Assembly: GCA_002189035.1 (NCBI GenBank)
Contig: CM007989.1
Coordinates: 1,116,001-1,180,000 of the forward strand
DNA length: 64,000 bases
Origin: Utricularia gibba
Lineage: Eukaryota; Streptophyta; Magnoliopsida; Lamiales; Lentibulariaceae
Reading direction: 5' to 3'
The translations under genes were made by a program, and so were the position numbers. Positions 45,614 through 57,479 of the stretch are shown piece after piece (positions within the stretch are counted from its first letter, which is position 1; every line of letters starts with the position of its first letter). The notes beneath the pieces are model-generated. The model saw only the letters and a program-made list of their open reading frames with translations. It made no database searches and was not told where the DNA came from.

Positions 45614-48600
45614 GACGATGAAGGAATATGTTGGGGTTGGTATCTGCGGACCAGAGCCTTTATTTGATTTGAGAAATCCGGTGGTTGAGGTATGAACTTT
45701 GAAATTTCGTTCTAGTTTGGGTTGGTGTTGGCTGCCGTCCCATTCGCCCAATTCCTACTTTTCTTTTGACCCATTAATCTCTTTCCAAAAATGTCCTTAT
45801 TCTATGCCGCCCAGAAAAAAAAAATATATATATATATATCAAGTATTTATCCCAATAAAGAATAGTCTATAAAGCAGTCAGCAGACATTCAACATAATTT
45901 AAAATATTAATATAGATATGATTATAATATATTAAGAATTAAAATTTGATTAATTAAGAAAATTCTTCAAATCATAGAAGAATTCTTTGACAAATATAAT
46001 TAAAATGATTATTGAGTTAAGAATATGTATACCAAATATAATTATAATGTATTTAATTAGAGGTATTTGGGCATATTCGAGCTAATAAACAGAGTTTGTT
46101 TGGCACATTTTCTTTTAAAAAATATAAATAAAATGTTAATATAATTGATCTATGAATGCATATGTAACATATTAAAAATAATTCCAATTGTAATATCATC
46201 TTATTATTTACTAATCCAACAAATTATAAAAAAGGCGTATCTTATTTCACTTTGTAAATTAATCTCATAATTACCGACAAACACACTCGTAAGTCATAGC
46301 TTTCCATACACAAGTGTTTGAAGGCATACATACACAAAGGTTACGGAACACCACAATCTTCGTATTTCAAATTTTAGAAGTAATTCTTACATATAATTTA
46401 ATTCAAGGAATTAGGTAATCATATGTAAAATTTAAGTATATAATAAATATAAATTATATTTAAAAAAATTAAATATGATCGATTATTAATAATTAATAAT
46501 TTATTATATTATATTAATTTTTTAATATAATATTATTTGTTCAAATATTTATTATCAAAGTGAATTGGTATTTGATTCGATTAAACTAAATCCAACACAT
46601 CTTTTTATTCTTTTTAATCAAAACTTATACCAATACACAACTTACTTTGGTTATCCAAACATCGTTACAAGTCAAAATGCTCTAATAACATATTTAAATT
46701 AAATCCAAAAAACATCAATCATATTTACTAATAATTCATAATCTTTTATATATTTGATCACATCATATTAATTTTTTAATATGAAATTTTTCGTTTTAAT
46801 ACAAATGAGTGAATAAATTGATGGAGAACAAATATACGCATCTAATACACAAATCACGTCACAATACTTCCCCAATAAAATCACATCTTAACGGTCTTTT
46901 TATTACAAAATGACGTTGAAACTAAAGCAGGACGTTGTGAGTGCCACGGCGCGAGCCCCATTCCCCACATTCAAAATTGTACTCCGTATCGACCGACCCA
47001 ACCGTTCTCATACTGGAACCCTATTCCTACGCATGTTTAGTGCCATGACGAATGTTGTCGTGTGTAAGAGACTAGGACTAGTCCATGCACGGCAAGCTGA
47101 ATTCCGAGACACACCTCCCAACAAGCCCTCTGGTTGCATCGGACGGACTGCAACCACACGCATTTACTCCCCAAACCCATGATTTCCGAGCAGTAAATGC
47201 GGCTGCCCTCCACACAAAAATCGGGAATCTTGATGCCCAAGCCTCGGACGTGTATGTATGTATATAGGTATTAAATAAAAAGTGAATTATTGGGGTTAAA
47301 TAATGGCGTGGGAATATTTATTTAATTAATGTATTTAATGTTTTTCCCGTGTGGAGAGTATATTTCAATCACCCATTAATACCAACGGTTGCCCATCAGG
47401 TCCTCTGTCCGAGCGAGCACATCACCTCACCCCTTGGACACCGTTGTCACATGCGCCCTGCCCCAACGCTCCAACTGCCCCCATCCTCCCTATTATCTTC
47501 ATTATAATCACGCAACCGTGTTAGTGTTGTAAATCGAACACAAAAAGAAGAAAGGATCAAAATCGATCAAAATCGAAGGCACGTGAGACACTGTCTTAAA
47601 GAATTTCTCGATTTATCAGAATTCAAAAAGATCTTCAAAAACTGTTATCTCAATTTCAAAAATTAATTAAATATATACGTCTAAGTCCAATTTGATTTAA
47701 TAAATTAAAATGCTATTTGTGTGTGAGATTAAGCTCTATCTCAAGTTCATCAAAACTAATATGTTTACATTTAATATAATCTAATTGAAAATCATTTCAA
47801 CTTACAATGTTCATTTGTGAAGTTGAAAATCATTTCATATAAACTAATATTTTTGAAGTTGATTGCTAGAATCATTTGTGATAATTCGACCAAATTTACG
47901 ACAATCTTGGGTTTTATAGTGTTTTGATAATTCGACGAAATTTTCAAGAATCTCAGTTTTATGGTATTTTTAAGGTATGATTTTTGAAGTTAATAATTTG
48001 TGTTTGTTGGATTAGGGAGTGAGGGGGTGGGGGTGTAGTGGGGATAATCGCTACCTATACCAAAAATAAAGTCCATTGATGATGGGCCTCACGCCTACCA
48101 TAATTGAGTCATCAATTTAAGAAACCGTGAAATTATCCACAAATGTTACCATCCGGGTTGTTACAGGGGGGCCCTCAAAGTTGTTGAAATTGCAAAATTG
48201 CCCACACGCATTTATTAATACCGCACCAGCGGCTTTATGCTGCAGTCTTGTTCTTGAATTATGTAAAAGTATTGGGGGTCGATTTTGCTATTTCAGATAA
48301 AGCATTTGTGGGTATTTTTGTAGTTTTCAAGTTTTGGGAAGGCGATTTGAAGCGTTTCATTAATTTTTAATTATTTTTATTATAAAATATTTTAAAAAGA
48401 CAAGATTATTCTCTTTTTTTAAAAAAAAAAGTTGTGAGATTTAATTCAGCAAATCATCAATTCGAATTGAATTTGTTTTAAATATTATTTGAATCCATGA
48501 TTTTGAAATACTGGCTTCCAAATTTAAAACACTTTGGTTGATGAAGGAATCCATACAAAAAGGGTGTAATTAATTGATTATTTATAATTTTAAATAATTA

Positions 48601-49560
48601 ATATATCATACAAAAATAAGATTTTAGAAGATGAGGTTGGATTAATGCCATTTGGCCAACAATGATTCTTTAATGACCCCTTGAGATTTAAAATAATATA
48701 ATATTCTAACACTATGGTTAATCATATTCAAATAATTCTTATTTTAAAGGGAAAATTTTCAAATATACTATTCATATATTAGTGTGAATTAATAATGATG
48801 TTCCAATGAAAAATGTGAAAAATATCACAAGTATGAAAGAAATTTGATATTGTAGCCACGCACATATTATAAAAAATAAAAAATATAGTATCTTTTAATA
48901 TTAGAAATAAAATAAAAAAGGGATGGTAACTGTACTTTGGATGATGCATTAGGTAAGTGTTTAAAGGACCTAAAAGTAGTCAAACATTGCATGCTCACTC
49001 CCAATGCTTTTTATTTCCAATATCAAAAGTGGTGGTGAGCATTATAATTCCAGTTTTTTTTATAAATATGGAAAAATATATTAATTTAGTTCTCAATGAA
49101 TATAAAAAATTAATGTTATTCCATTAAATTAATTTTTTTTAGATTTTCTACGTTCTATTATTCGTTTTCTTGTTTTACTTACATGAAATGTGAGCAAATA
49201 TTGATTTTTTAAGCGGAATTAGAGATTTTTGGTAATAACTCTAACGTTTACTTGGGCTAGAATGAGTGATCCTCTTGAAAGACAGACCAAAGATGCAAAA
49301 ACCTAAAATCTTGAAATATTATATATATGTATATATATTATATCAATATCTATGTGTCTGTTAATGATTAGGGGAAATTGGATTTATTTAATGAATTTGG
49401 TAGTGGCCTTAACTGGAAGGCCGTGTTTATGCAAAGGAAAAAAACAAATTGATGAAGAGAAGATACACACAGAAATGAAATTCAACATCGCACAGCTGGC
49501 GTGCAAACTCAAAGGTCCATCTTTCTTTTGACGCTCTGTCGCTTAGGGCCCCCCCTCTCT
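45614..49560. other. Long AT-rich intergenic region
   Basis: About 4 kb without a recognisable gene. 46910-47270 and 47390-47510 are GC-richer, with short frames lacking domains. The dispersed repeats near 46477 and 46720 are listed separately. 48000-48350 and the rest show no coding signal. The CESA promoter probably lies in the last kilobase. Confidence 0.5.
46477..46790 (+). repeat. Two direct copies of an AT-rich dispersed repeat
   Basis: Copies at about 46477-46530 and 46720-46790 share the TTA(C/T)TAATAATT region and the exact string ATATTAATTTTTTAATAT. Related sequence occurs at 22934-22980 and, inverted, at 43674-43728. Confidence 0.45.
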
Positions 49561-49565
49561 ACCAG

Positions 49566-49598
<33 letters not shown>

Positions 49599-49614
49599 AA
49601 CACACACTCACTCA
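49566..49614 (+). repeat. CT/CA compound microsatellite in CESA leader or promoter
   Basis: A CT run passes directly into a CA run interrupted by AA. Pyrimidine-rich tracts of this kind are common just downstream of plant transcription starts; here it lies about 700 bp before the CESA ATG. Confidence 0.8.
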
Positions 49615-50313
49615 CGATGATACAGATCATCGAGGAGTCCAGCTTTTAGTCTGTGCATCTGGGGTCCGCGGAAGTTCTCTCCTTGGCTTGGGTTTGTGGG
49701 CCCGTGGGTGTTCTTTCACGCGGTAAGGTCACTCCTTTTCAGGCTCAGGGGTGGCACCTCCCCACCGGCCGTGGCTCTGCTTCTTTCTCTAATAATGGGA
49801 ACCAGCCAGCCATGTAACAGAGCAGAATTAGCTAGGCTAAAAGATGGCTTACCCAGTTCATTTCACATGAATTATTGTCATTAGATTTGTGGCAGAAGCA
49901 GCACAGCGACTTCACAACAAGGGGAATCAACATTCTGGATTTCCATACTTTCCCCTGTTCTATTCCCCATTTGGGTCGGCTTTTTTTTCCCTCCCCATTG
50001 TGGGAATTTCCTTTTGCTCCGTCGCCGTTGGGTTAGGGGACCAAGAATTCTTTTTTCGAGGGGCCGAGGCGTTTTTGTTTCGTCATTGTTTTGGGAAAAG
50101 CTCAACTTTTTCGTGGATTTGGTGCTAATCTCTCGGCTATTTGGTCCAGTTACTCTGACACTTGAATCTTTCAGGAGGTGAGGTAGAACTCCGATCCCGA
50201 GATTCGTGAATCGGGTCTCGGAAACTGCTGTTCGGACGAGATCCCACCTGTTTCTGGATGGAGGCGTAGTCGCTGTACAGTTTCAGACGCTTGTTTCTCG
50301 GTTTTCTGTTGGA
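49615..50313 (+). promoter_or_regulatory. Probable 5' leader of CESA with intron
   Basis: Transcribed-looking, less AT-rich sequence upstream of the ATG at 50314. Short frames here are not protein-like. A leader intron is likely but its ends were not fixed. Confidence 0.35.
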
Positions 50314-53300
50314 ATGGCGATGAACACTGGAGGAAGGCTTGTCGCCGGCTCTCACAATAGAAACGAGTTTGTGCTAATTAATGCGGATGAAATTGGAAGG
50401 GTATCCCTTTCTTTCTCATGGCTCTTCTTGGTTCTTCTACTCATTCCTTTTTTGTAGTTCAAACTCGATCTTTCAGATTCAATTTATGCTTTTTGCTCGC
50501 ACGATTGGGGTAACAGAATTTCGAGGTTTTCATGGATTAGATTTGGGTTTGAAGGCCCTCATATTTGTGCCTCGATCCTCTTCTCCGATTTTTTATTGTA
50601 CGTTTTCTTCTGTGCAAAAAGTGTACCTGCTCGGTGGTTCAGCTACTCCCCTAAAAAAGTTCATTACTTTCCGTAATCCTTTTGCTGGTATTTTTTTATT
50701 TGGTAAAGGTAACGATGATTGATGAGCTTATAAGTCAACGCTTGGTGCCTTGCGACTGTGCAGATTAAATCTGTCCATGAACTTAGCGGGCAGACATGTC
50801 AAATTTGTGGGGACGAACTGGAGATAACTGTGGATGGAGAACTCTTTGTTGCCTGCAATGAATGTGCTTTTCCAGTTTGCAGAACATGCTACGAGTACGA
50901 GAGAAGGGAAGGCAGCCAATGTTGTCCCCAATGCAAGACCAGATACAAGCGCATCAAAGGTAACTTGCGTTGCCTGTTTTATGCTCTCTCTTTTCTGTAG
51001 GTGTTTTATCAGCGTTGTCTGATCATAAATTGTTTAATAGGTAGCCCAAGAGTTGAAGGAGATGAGGATGAGGATGGAGCTGATGATCTGGAGCATGAGT
51101 TTCATTATGAAAATATTGATGCTTTGGGTTTTTTACGAGGTTCCAGTGCCGCAGCTTCTTCATCCATGAATCCAGGGCATAACCTGTCATCCCAGAATCT
51201 TGATATCCCTCTTTTGACTTATGGTGAAGAGGTAGTGTTTTCGTTTTGACCTTCTGAATATTCTTACTCCTAAGTATGTGTTAGCGTTCTAACTTTTGGC
51301 TTTTTTAGGATGCTGAGGACGCAGATAACCAGGATGCTATAATAGTTCCTCCAGCTGTTAGCCATGGAAATGGAATTCAATCATCTCCTTTTATTGGAGA
51401 AAATAGTGAGTTGTTGTTTCCTTTGGGAACATCCTCCTTCATTCTTTTTATGCATTAATTTATTTGGTGTAATCGTTTAGTGGCAACAAATCCCCGACCT
51501 ATGGTGCCCCAAAAAGACACTGCATTATATGGATATGGAAGTGTTGCATGGAAGGATCGTATGGAGGACTGGAAAAAGAGGCAGAATGAAAAACTTCAAG
51601 TGGTAAAACATCAGGGAAATGATGTAGATGAATATCACCCAGGATTGCCTATGTGAGTACTTGTAATCTGCTGCTGTGTTATTATCAGCTGTCACTTGAG
51701 GTGATTGGAAGGTGCATAAGATTGTTTCTTTGTCCTGTCACTTGATTTTCAGGATGGATGAAGGGCGGCAGCCACTGTCAAGGAAGTTACCCATTGCTTC
51801 TAGCAAGATAAATCCTTACAGAATGATAATTGTCCTACGGCTTGCGATTCTTGGATTATTTTTTCACTACCGTGTACTCAACCCTGTACGTGATGCATTT
51901 GGCTTGTGGTTGACATCCGTTATTTGTGAAATATGGTTTGGTGTGTCATGGATTCTCGACCAGTTCCCAAAATGGTATCCTATTGAAAGGGAAACATATC
52001 TTGACAGGCTATCTCTCAGGTATATATTACTGTGATGATCATGGCTTGTTGAATGTAAGGAAGCTTGACTGAATGGTATTTTTTCAGGTACGAAAAAGAA
52101 GGGCAACCCTCAGAGTTGGCGGATATTGATGTATTTGTCAGCACGGTGGATCCTATGAAAGAGCCTCCATTGATTACAGCAAACACTGTTCTCTCCATTC
52201 TTGCAGCAGATTATCCGGTTGAAAAAATATCGTGCTATGTATCAGATGATGGTGCAGCAATGCTCACTTTCGAAGCTCTTTCAGAGACATCAGAATTTGC
52301 TCGAAAATGGGTTCCATTTTGCAAGAAGTTCAATATTGAGCCACGTGCTCCAGAGTGGTACTTTTGTCATAAGATGGACTATCTGAAAAACAAGGTTCAT
52401 CCTGCATTTGTCCGGGAAAGGCGTGCCATGAAGGTTTTTATCTGCTACCAGTCTTTGTTTCAAATATTCAGATGCCTAGCCTCTTACACCTCCAACAAAA
52501 TAGTTCAAAACAACATGGTTTTTAAATGTTTTTTTTTTTTTTTTTTATGGTGCACAGAGAGATTATGATGAGTTCAAAGTTCGTATCAACCAGTTGGTGG
52601 CTACTGCAGAAAAGGTTCCTGAGGATGGTTGGACAATGCAAGATGGTACATCCTGGCCTGGTAACAACGTCCGGGACCATCCTGGTATGATACAGGTTAG
52701 TGTAGTCCCTAACTTGCCTCTTCCATTCCTTGTTGCTTAGAGTTAGAGGGGTGCTCCCTATGTCATTTGATTTATAGGAGTCACCATGTTCGAAAACAGG
52801 ATATCGATTGAAAGGCTGCCCAATGTTCTGTCTTTATCATCCATCACTTTCAGTGCATTTGATGCTGGAAAGTGGAGTCTGTTTATAGCATACTACTCCT
52901 GATGTCACAAATGAGTCTGTGCACAGCATGTGGATAAGCACATTTTATTTGAACAGGTGTTTCTTGGAAACGATGGTTTTCGGGACGTTGAAGGCAATAT
53001 GCTCCCCCGACTGGTGTATGTTTCTCGTGAAAAACGACCTGGATTTGAGCATCATAAGAAAGCTGGTGCCATGAATGCCCTGGTATATTGTCTTGACCAT
53101 GTGCAATATTGCTAGTTTGCTCTAATGTGCTTTTAGTCATGGAAAATCACCAGTTGCCGAGCTTTATCTTGTTATCTGACTGCCACTTATTCTCTTATAA
53201 AACATACAGATCCGTGTTTCAGCTGTCTTGTCAAATGCTCCTTACCTCCTAAATGTCGACTGTGATCACTACATGAATAACAGCAAAGCTCTGAGAGAAG

Positions 53301-55147
53301 CAATGTGTTTCATGATGGATCCCACTTCAGGAAAGAAAGTATGCTATGTGCAGTTTCCGCAGAGATTCGATGGGATTGATCGCCACGATAGATACTCCAA
53401 TCGTAATGTTGTGTTCTTCGACGTATGTCTCGCATTATCTCTTCATCTGTCTGGTATCTAAATACTCTTTTTAGGTGACAAATCAAGTGAAACTGTGAAA
53501 TTCTTGCAGATCAATATGAAGGGGTTGGATGGTCTTCAAGGGCCTATATATGTTGGAACTGGATGTGTCTTTAGAAGACAAGCACTTTATGGAAATGATG
53601 CACCTCTCAAGAAGAAGCAGCCTAGCAAAACCTGCAACTGCTTGCCGAAATGGTTCTGCTGTTGCCGCTCCAGGAAAAACAAGAAGGGTAAAGCGAAGAA
53701 TGAAGGTAAGAAGTCTAAGCACAGAGAAGCCTCAAAGCAAATTCATGCCCTTGAAACAATTGAAGAAGGTGCTGAAGGTTGGTGTCGTTTTTTCATTCTG
53801 TTTTCCAACTTAAATATTTCAACATAAAAAGGTCTCAGCTGAAGTGTCTCCATGAAACAGAACCAAAACCTGTTTTCACTCCCCCCCTCTCACAAGAGAA
53901 ACTGGAGAAAAGATTTGGACAGTCCCCTGTTTTCGTGGTTTCAACTCTAGTTCCAGATGGGGGAGTTCCGAAGACTATCAGCTCCACAACACTTTTAAAG
54001 GAAGCCATTCATGTCATCAGCTGTGGTTACGAAGACAAGTCAGAGTGGGGAAAGGAGGTAAGCCATCACCTTAAGCTTGCTCACTCTTCCCAATTTCACT
54101 TATTACAATGGAGTGTCTCCCTTTACCAGATTGGGTGGATATACGGCTCGGTGACAGAAGATATCTTGACGGGTTTCAAGATGCATTGCCACGGGTGGCG
54201 TTCTGTTTACTGTATGCCAAAGAGGCCTGCATTTAAAGGATCTGCCCCCATTAACTTGTCCGATCGTCTTCACCAAGTTCTCAGGTGGGCTCTTGGGTCG
54301 GTTGAGATTTTTCTGAGCCGGTACTGTCCAATCTGGTATGGATACGGTGGAGGACTGAAATGGCTGGAGAGGTTTTCGTACATAAATTCGGTTGTCTACC
54401 CATGGACTTCAATACCGTTGCTTGTATACTGCACACTGCCAGCCATCTGTCTGCTCACCGGGAAATTCATCGTGCCGGAGGTATGCCCTGAGTCTGCGCT
54501 GCATAATTTGATGAATGCTGATCTTTCCGGCTAACGTGAAAAAACACACACTGCTACAGATCAGCAACTATGCGAGCATCGTTTTCATGGCCCTCTTCAT
54601 GTCGATTGCCGTGACGAGTATACTGGAGATGCAATGGGGCGGCGTGGGGCTGGACGACTGGTGGAGAAACGAGCAGTTTTGGGTGATCGGAGGAGTCTCC
54701 TCCCACCTGTTCGCTCTATTCCAGGGGCTACTCAAGGTTCTCGCCGGAGTGAGCACCAACTTCACAGTGACCTCCAAGGGCGGAGACGACGGGGAGTTCT
54801 CGGAGCTGTACGTCTTCAAATGGACGTCCCTGCTGATCCCCCCCACGACCCTGCTGATCCTGAACGTGGTCGGCGTGGTGGTGGGCGTCGCCGACGCCAT
54901 CAACAACGGGTACGACTCCTGGGGTCCCCTGTTCGGGAAGCTCTTCTTCGCGATCTGGGTCATCATGCATCTCTACCCCTTCCTCAAGGGATTGTCCGGG
55001 AAGCAGGAAAGAGTCCCCACCGTGATCATCATCTGGTCCATCCTCCTCGCCTCCATACTCACCCTGGTCTGGGTTCGGGTCAACCCCTTCGTGTCCCGAG
55101 ACGGCCCGGTGCTCGAAATCTGCGGGCTCAACTGCAACGACGAGTAG
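50314..55147 (+). CDS. CESA6: Cellulose synthase catalytic subunit, CESA6/2/5/9 clade (primary wall)
   Basis: Plasma-membrane GT2 enzyme polymerising UDP-glucose into beta-1,4-glucan within the rosette complex. Fourteen exons: 50314-50400, 50764-50959, 51041-51231, 51309-51405, 51481-51652, 51753-52019, 52088-52433, 52558-52695, 52957-53082, 53210-53422, 53510-53777, 53861-54057, 54130-54480, 54560-55147. They sum to 1079 codons. The N-terminus [20 protein letters not shown] is diagnostic of the CESA6 clade. The RING-like zinc finger (CQICGDE ... CPQCKTRY) lies at about residues 38-85. Catalytic motifs: DDG (about 391), DCD (about 557), TED (about 776), QVLRW (about 814). Eight membrane segments flank the catalytic loop, and the end is [12 protein letters not shown]. 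There are no frameshifts. The class-specific region is rich in Lys and Cys (53640-53760). Confidence 0.97.
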
Positions 55148-56025
55148 TCGGCCGGAGCCCCGCATTCAAGACGTTGTTTTTTGTCATGTGTAGATATGTC
55201 AAAGAAGCCAGGGGGGGAGATGCCTTCATTTGTTGCTACTACGAGTCCTGAAAGTTTGATTATTCTTTGGTTGCCATTCAGCCACGTGTACCAGCCACCT
55301 CATTGTTTTTATTGTCTTTTTTAAATTACATTATTATACTTATTACTTTTACAAAATTATCTCATTATTAATCTTTATTTTAAATATATAAATAAAATGT
55401 TTGATATTATAGTATGGAAGATATATACATAAGTTTACACATTAATGACAGACTTGTAATTAATCACATACTTATTTTGTAAGTATGTGTGTAATATATA
55501 CAAATAGACTGATGCTTCTATTATTGTATATTAAATATTATATATAATTGATTATATTCATATTCAATTACAGTATACTTAAATATATTAATACATTACT
55601 ATCAAATTAACTCTAAAATAAATATGAAAATGTACAGCAAGGATAATTATTTTTTGTTACGCTCGATTAAAAGGAAAATCTTGGACTAGGTCAAGTCAAC
55701 GAATCTGCGCACCACCGCCATGTGGCCCCCACTTTTGAAAATCGCCCGCCTTTGATTAATCCGGTAATTTTGACTTTCTCTTCTGCATGTGGCCAAAATT
55801 AGTATATTTAAACATTTTTTTAAAAAAAAACCTTCGACAAAGAGTCTAAGGGCAAATATGCATGGCGATGGGTAAATGGTAATTTAAGGGTTTGTCACCT
55901 GCAACTTCCGAGCCTGCGGCTGGAGATCGGGATCAGGACAACCCTCCGACCATTTTGTCAACCTTTCTTTTGGGTCAGATTTTGAAACCATATACCCGAC
56001 TGATAATCTGCCCGTGCCTATAAAG
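55148..56025. other. CESA 3' UTR and ERF promoter
   Basis: 55148-55310 is probable 3' UTR. 55320-55660 is AT-rich. 55680-56025 is the likely ERF promoter, with TATAAAG at 56019-56025. Confidence 0.5.
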
Positions 56026-56048
56026 ATGCTTTTCAAGTATCCCATCAG

Positions 56049-56885
56049 TTGAAACCAACATGTGGTGTTGAATTCTTAGGTGGTTTTTCTCTGAAAAGTC
56101 CGGAGAAGAACGGTATATTGAAGGTGGCGAATCCAGGGGATGATGATTCATTTGGTTCCTGGGATGAGCAAGAATTTGCTGGGAATGGAGGAGACGATTT
56201 GATTCCCGGGGTTCGAAGAGACCGCGAGATGACTTCGATGGTATCGGCGCTGGCCCGGGTGGTCGCCGGAGAATCGGATAACGCCGCGGCTGGAGGCGAG
56301 TCTCCGACGAGATTTTCCCCTCTGTGCAAAAGAGGACGTGAAGAGGAGGAGAGTAGCAGTAGTGGTGCTCCTCAAACACTGATACGATCTGCGGAATCGA
56401 CGGTGTACACATACACCGCTGAGACCCCCGGTTTTACCACGGAACCGCCGGGGAGGAGGTACAGGGGCGTAAGGCAGCGTCCCTGGGGGAAATGGGCGGC
56501 GGAAATAAGGGATCCACACAAGGCGGCAAGGGTTTGGTTGGGTACTTTCGACACGGCGGAGGCGGCGGCAATGGCGTACGACAAGGAGGCTCTTAAGTAC
56601 CGCGGCAGCAAGGCGAAGCTCAACTTCCCAGAGAATGTAAAACTGCTCGACGGCCACAATCATCGCCGGAGAAGCCACAACGAACCGTCTCCTGTTGTTC
56701 CAAGTCATGGATCAGCACAATTTCAGGAAAATGAAGCCAACTACAGCATGTACAGTTCTCTGGAGGATGCCGCAGCAGAATTCTATCCACCGCCGCCACC
56801 GGGTATCTCCGACATATGGCCGGAGAGCACCGGAAGCAAGAGCAGCGGGGACGACTTCTCATGGAAGGACACACCTAGTTCGTGA
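56049..56885 (+). CDS. AP2/ERF transcription factor, group X (ABR1/RAP2.6-like); start unresolved
   Basis: Nuclear DNA-binding protein of the ERF family, expected to bind GCC-box elements; group X members respond to ABA, wounding and stress. The AP2 domain is complete: [20 protein letters not shown], then [20 protein letters not shown] and [13 protein letters not shown]. Upstream lies [14 protein letters not shown], typical of the group, and before it [12 protein letters not shown], like the N-terminus of ABR1. The open frame starts at 56049 without an ATG. The first in-frame ATG is 56228, which would drop the conserved LKVAN block. The true start may be in an unseen exon, or at ATG 56026 if one C is missing from the CCC at 56041-56043. 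However, TATAAAG at 56019 argues against transcription including 56026. Confidence 0.88.
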   Translation: MKPTCGVEFLGGFSLKSPEKNGILKVANPGDDDSFGSWDEQEFAGNGGDDLIPGVRRDREMTSMVSALARVVAGESDNAAAGGESPTRFSPLCKRGREEEESSSSGAPQTLIRSAESTVYTYTAETPGFTTEPPGRRYRGVRQRPWGKWAAEIRDPHKAARVWLGTFDTAEAAAMAYDKEALKYRGSKAKLNFPENVKLLDGHNHRRRSHNEPSPVVPSHGSAQFQENEANYSMYSSLEDAAAEFYPPPPPGISDIWPESTGSKSSGDDFSWKDTPSS

Positions 56886-57479
56886 TTACCCTAAAATACA
56901 AAGCCACATTCATTGCAATGTTTCATTTCCATTGTACTCCTTTTTGGCAAGAAAAACAAACTCAAGCCTCAGCCTAATATCATCCTATTTCAAAATGTTG
57001 AATTCCTTTGTTGGTTTCAATACTCAATAGTATCATTCATAGAAATTCGAAATATATCATATGATACTATAATTAAATCAATAGATACAATCGATCACAT
57101 CGATATAACATATCAATAATATGATAAAAACATCACTAAACATCATAATTAGTGACATAATTTTGCTCTCTTCTTGCACAATGGATATAAACCCTAATGC
57201 TAGATTAAAGGGCTTGGTTTATATTTGAACTTTATAACGGCGTGAATCCAAACGATTTGGAATTACATATGAGATATCTAAAGTTTGTCAATCAAACATG
57301 ATATTTTATTTTAAATAAGAATGGAATTTTTATTTTAAAATTTTATTCTTTTATTTTCACCTCTATTTTCTCTCTGTCGCTAGATATTTTTGTGATTTTT
57401 TTTTTAAGAATTATTAAAAAGATTACCGTCGCTATTTCTATTTGGTTCTCCTGGAGCGGCAACCGCCCTGTGAATTCAA
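56886..57479. other. Spacer between ERF and GH17 genes
   Basis: AT-rich. The ERF 3' UTR is probably within the first 150 bp. Nothing else was recognised. Confidence 0.55.

Noticed and set aside
53881-53887. Seven-C run in CESA exon 12 as another frameshift
   Set aside because: With seven C the frame runs correctly from [15 protein letters not shown] into the conserved kinless GT2 region, and the whole gene sums to 1079 codons.
54634-55251. 205-codon plus-strand Arg-rich frame
   Set aside because: Shadow of the last CESA exon in another frame, caused by GC-rich codons.
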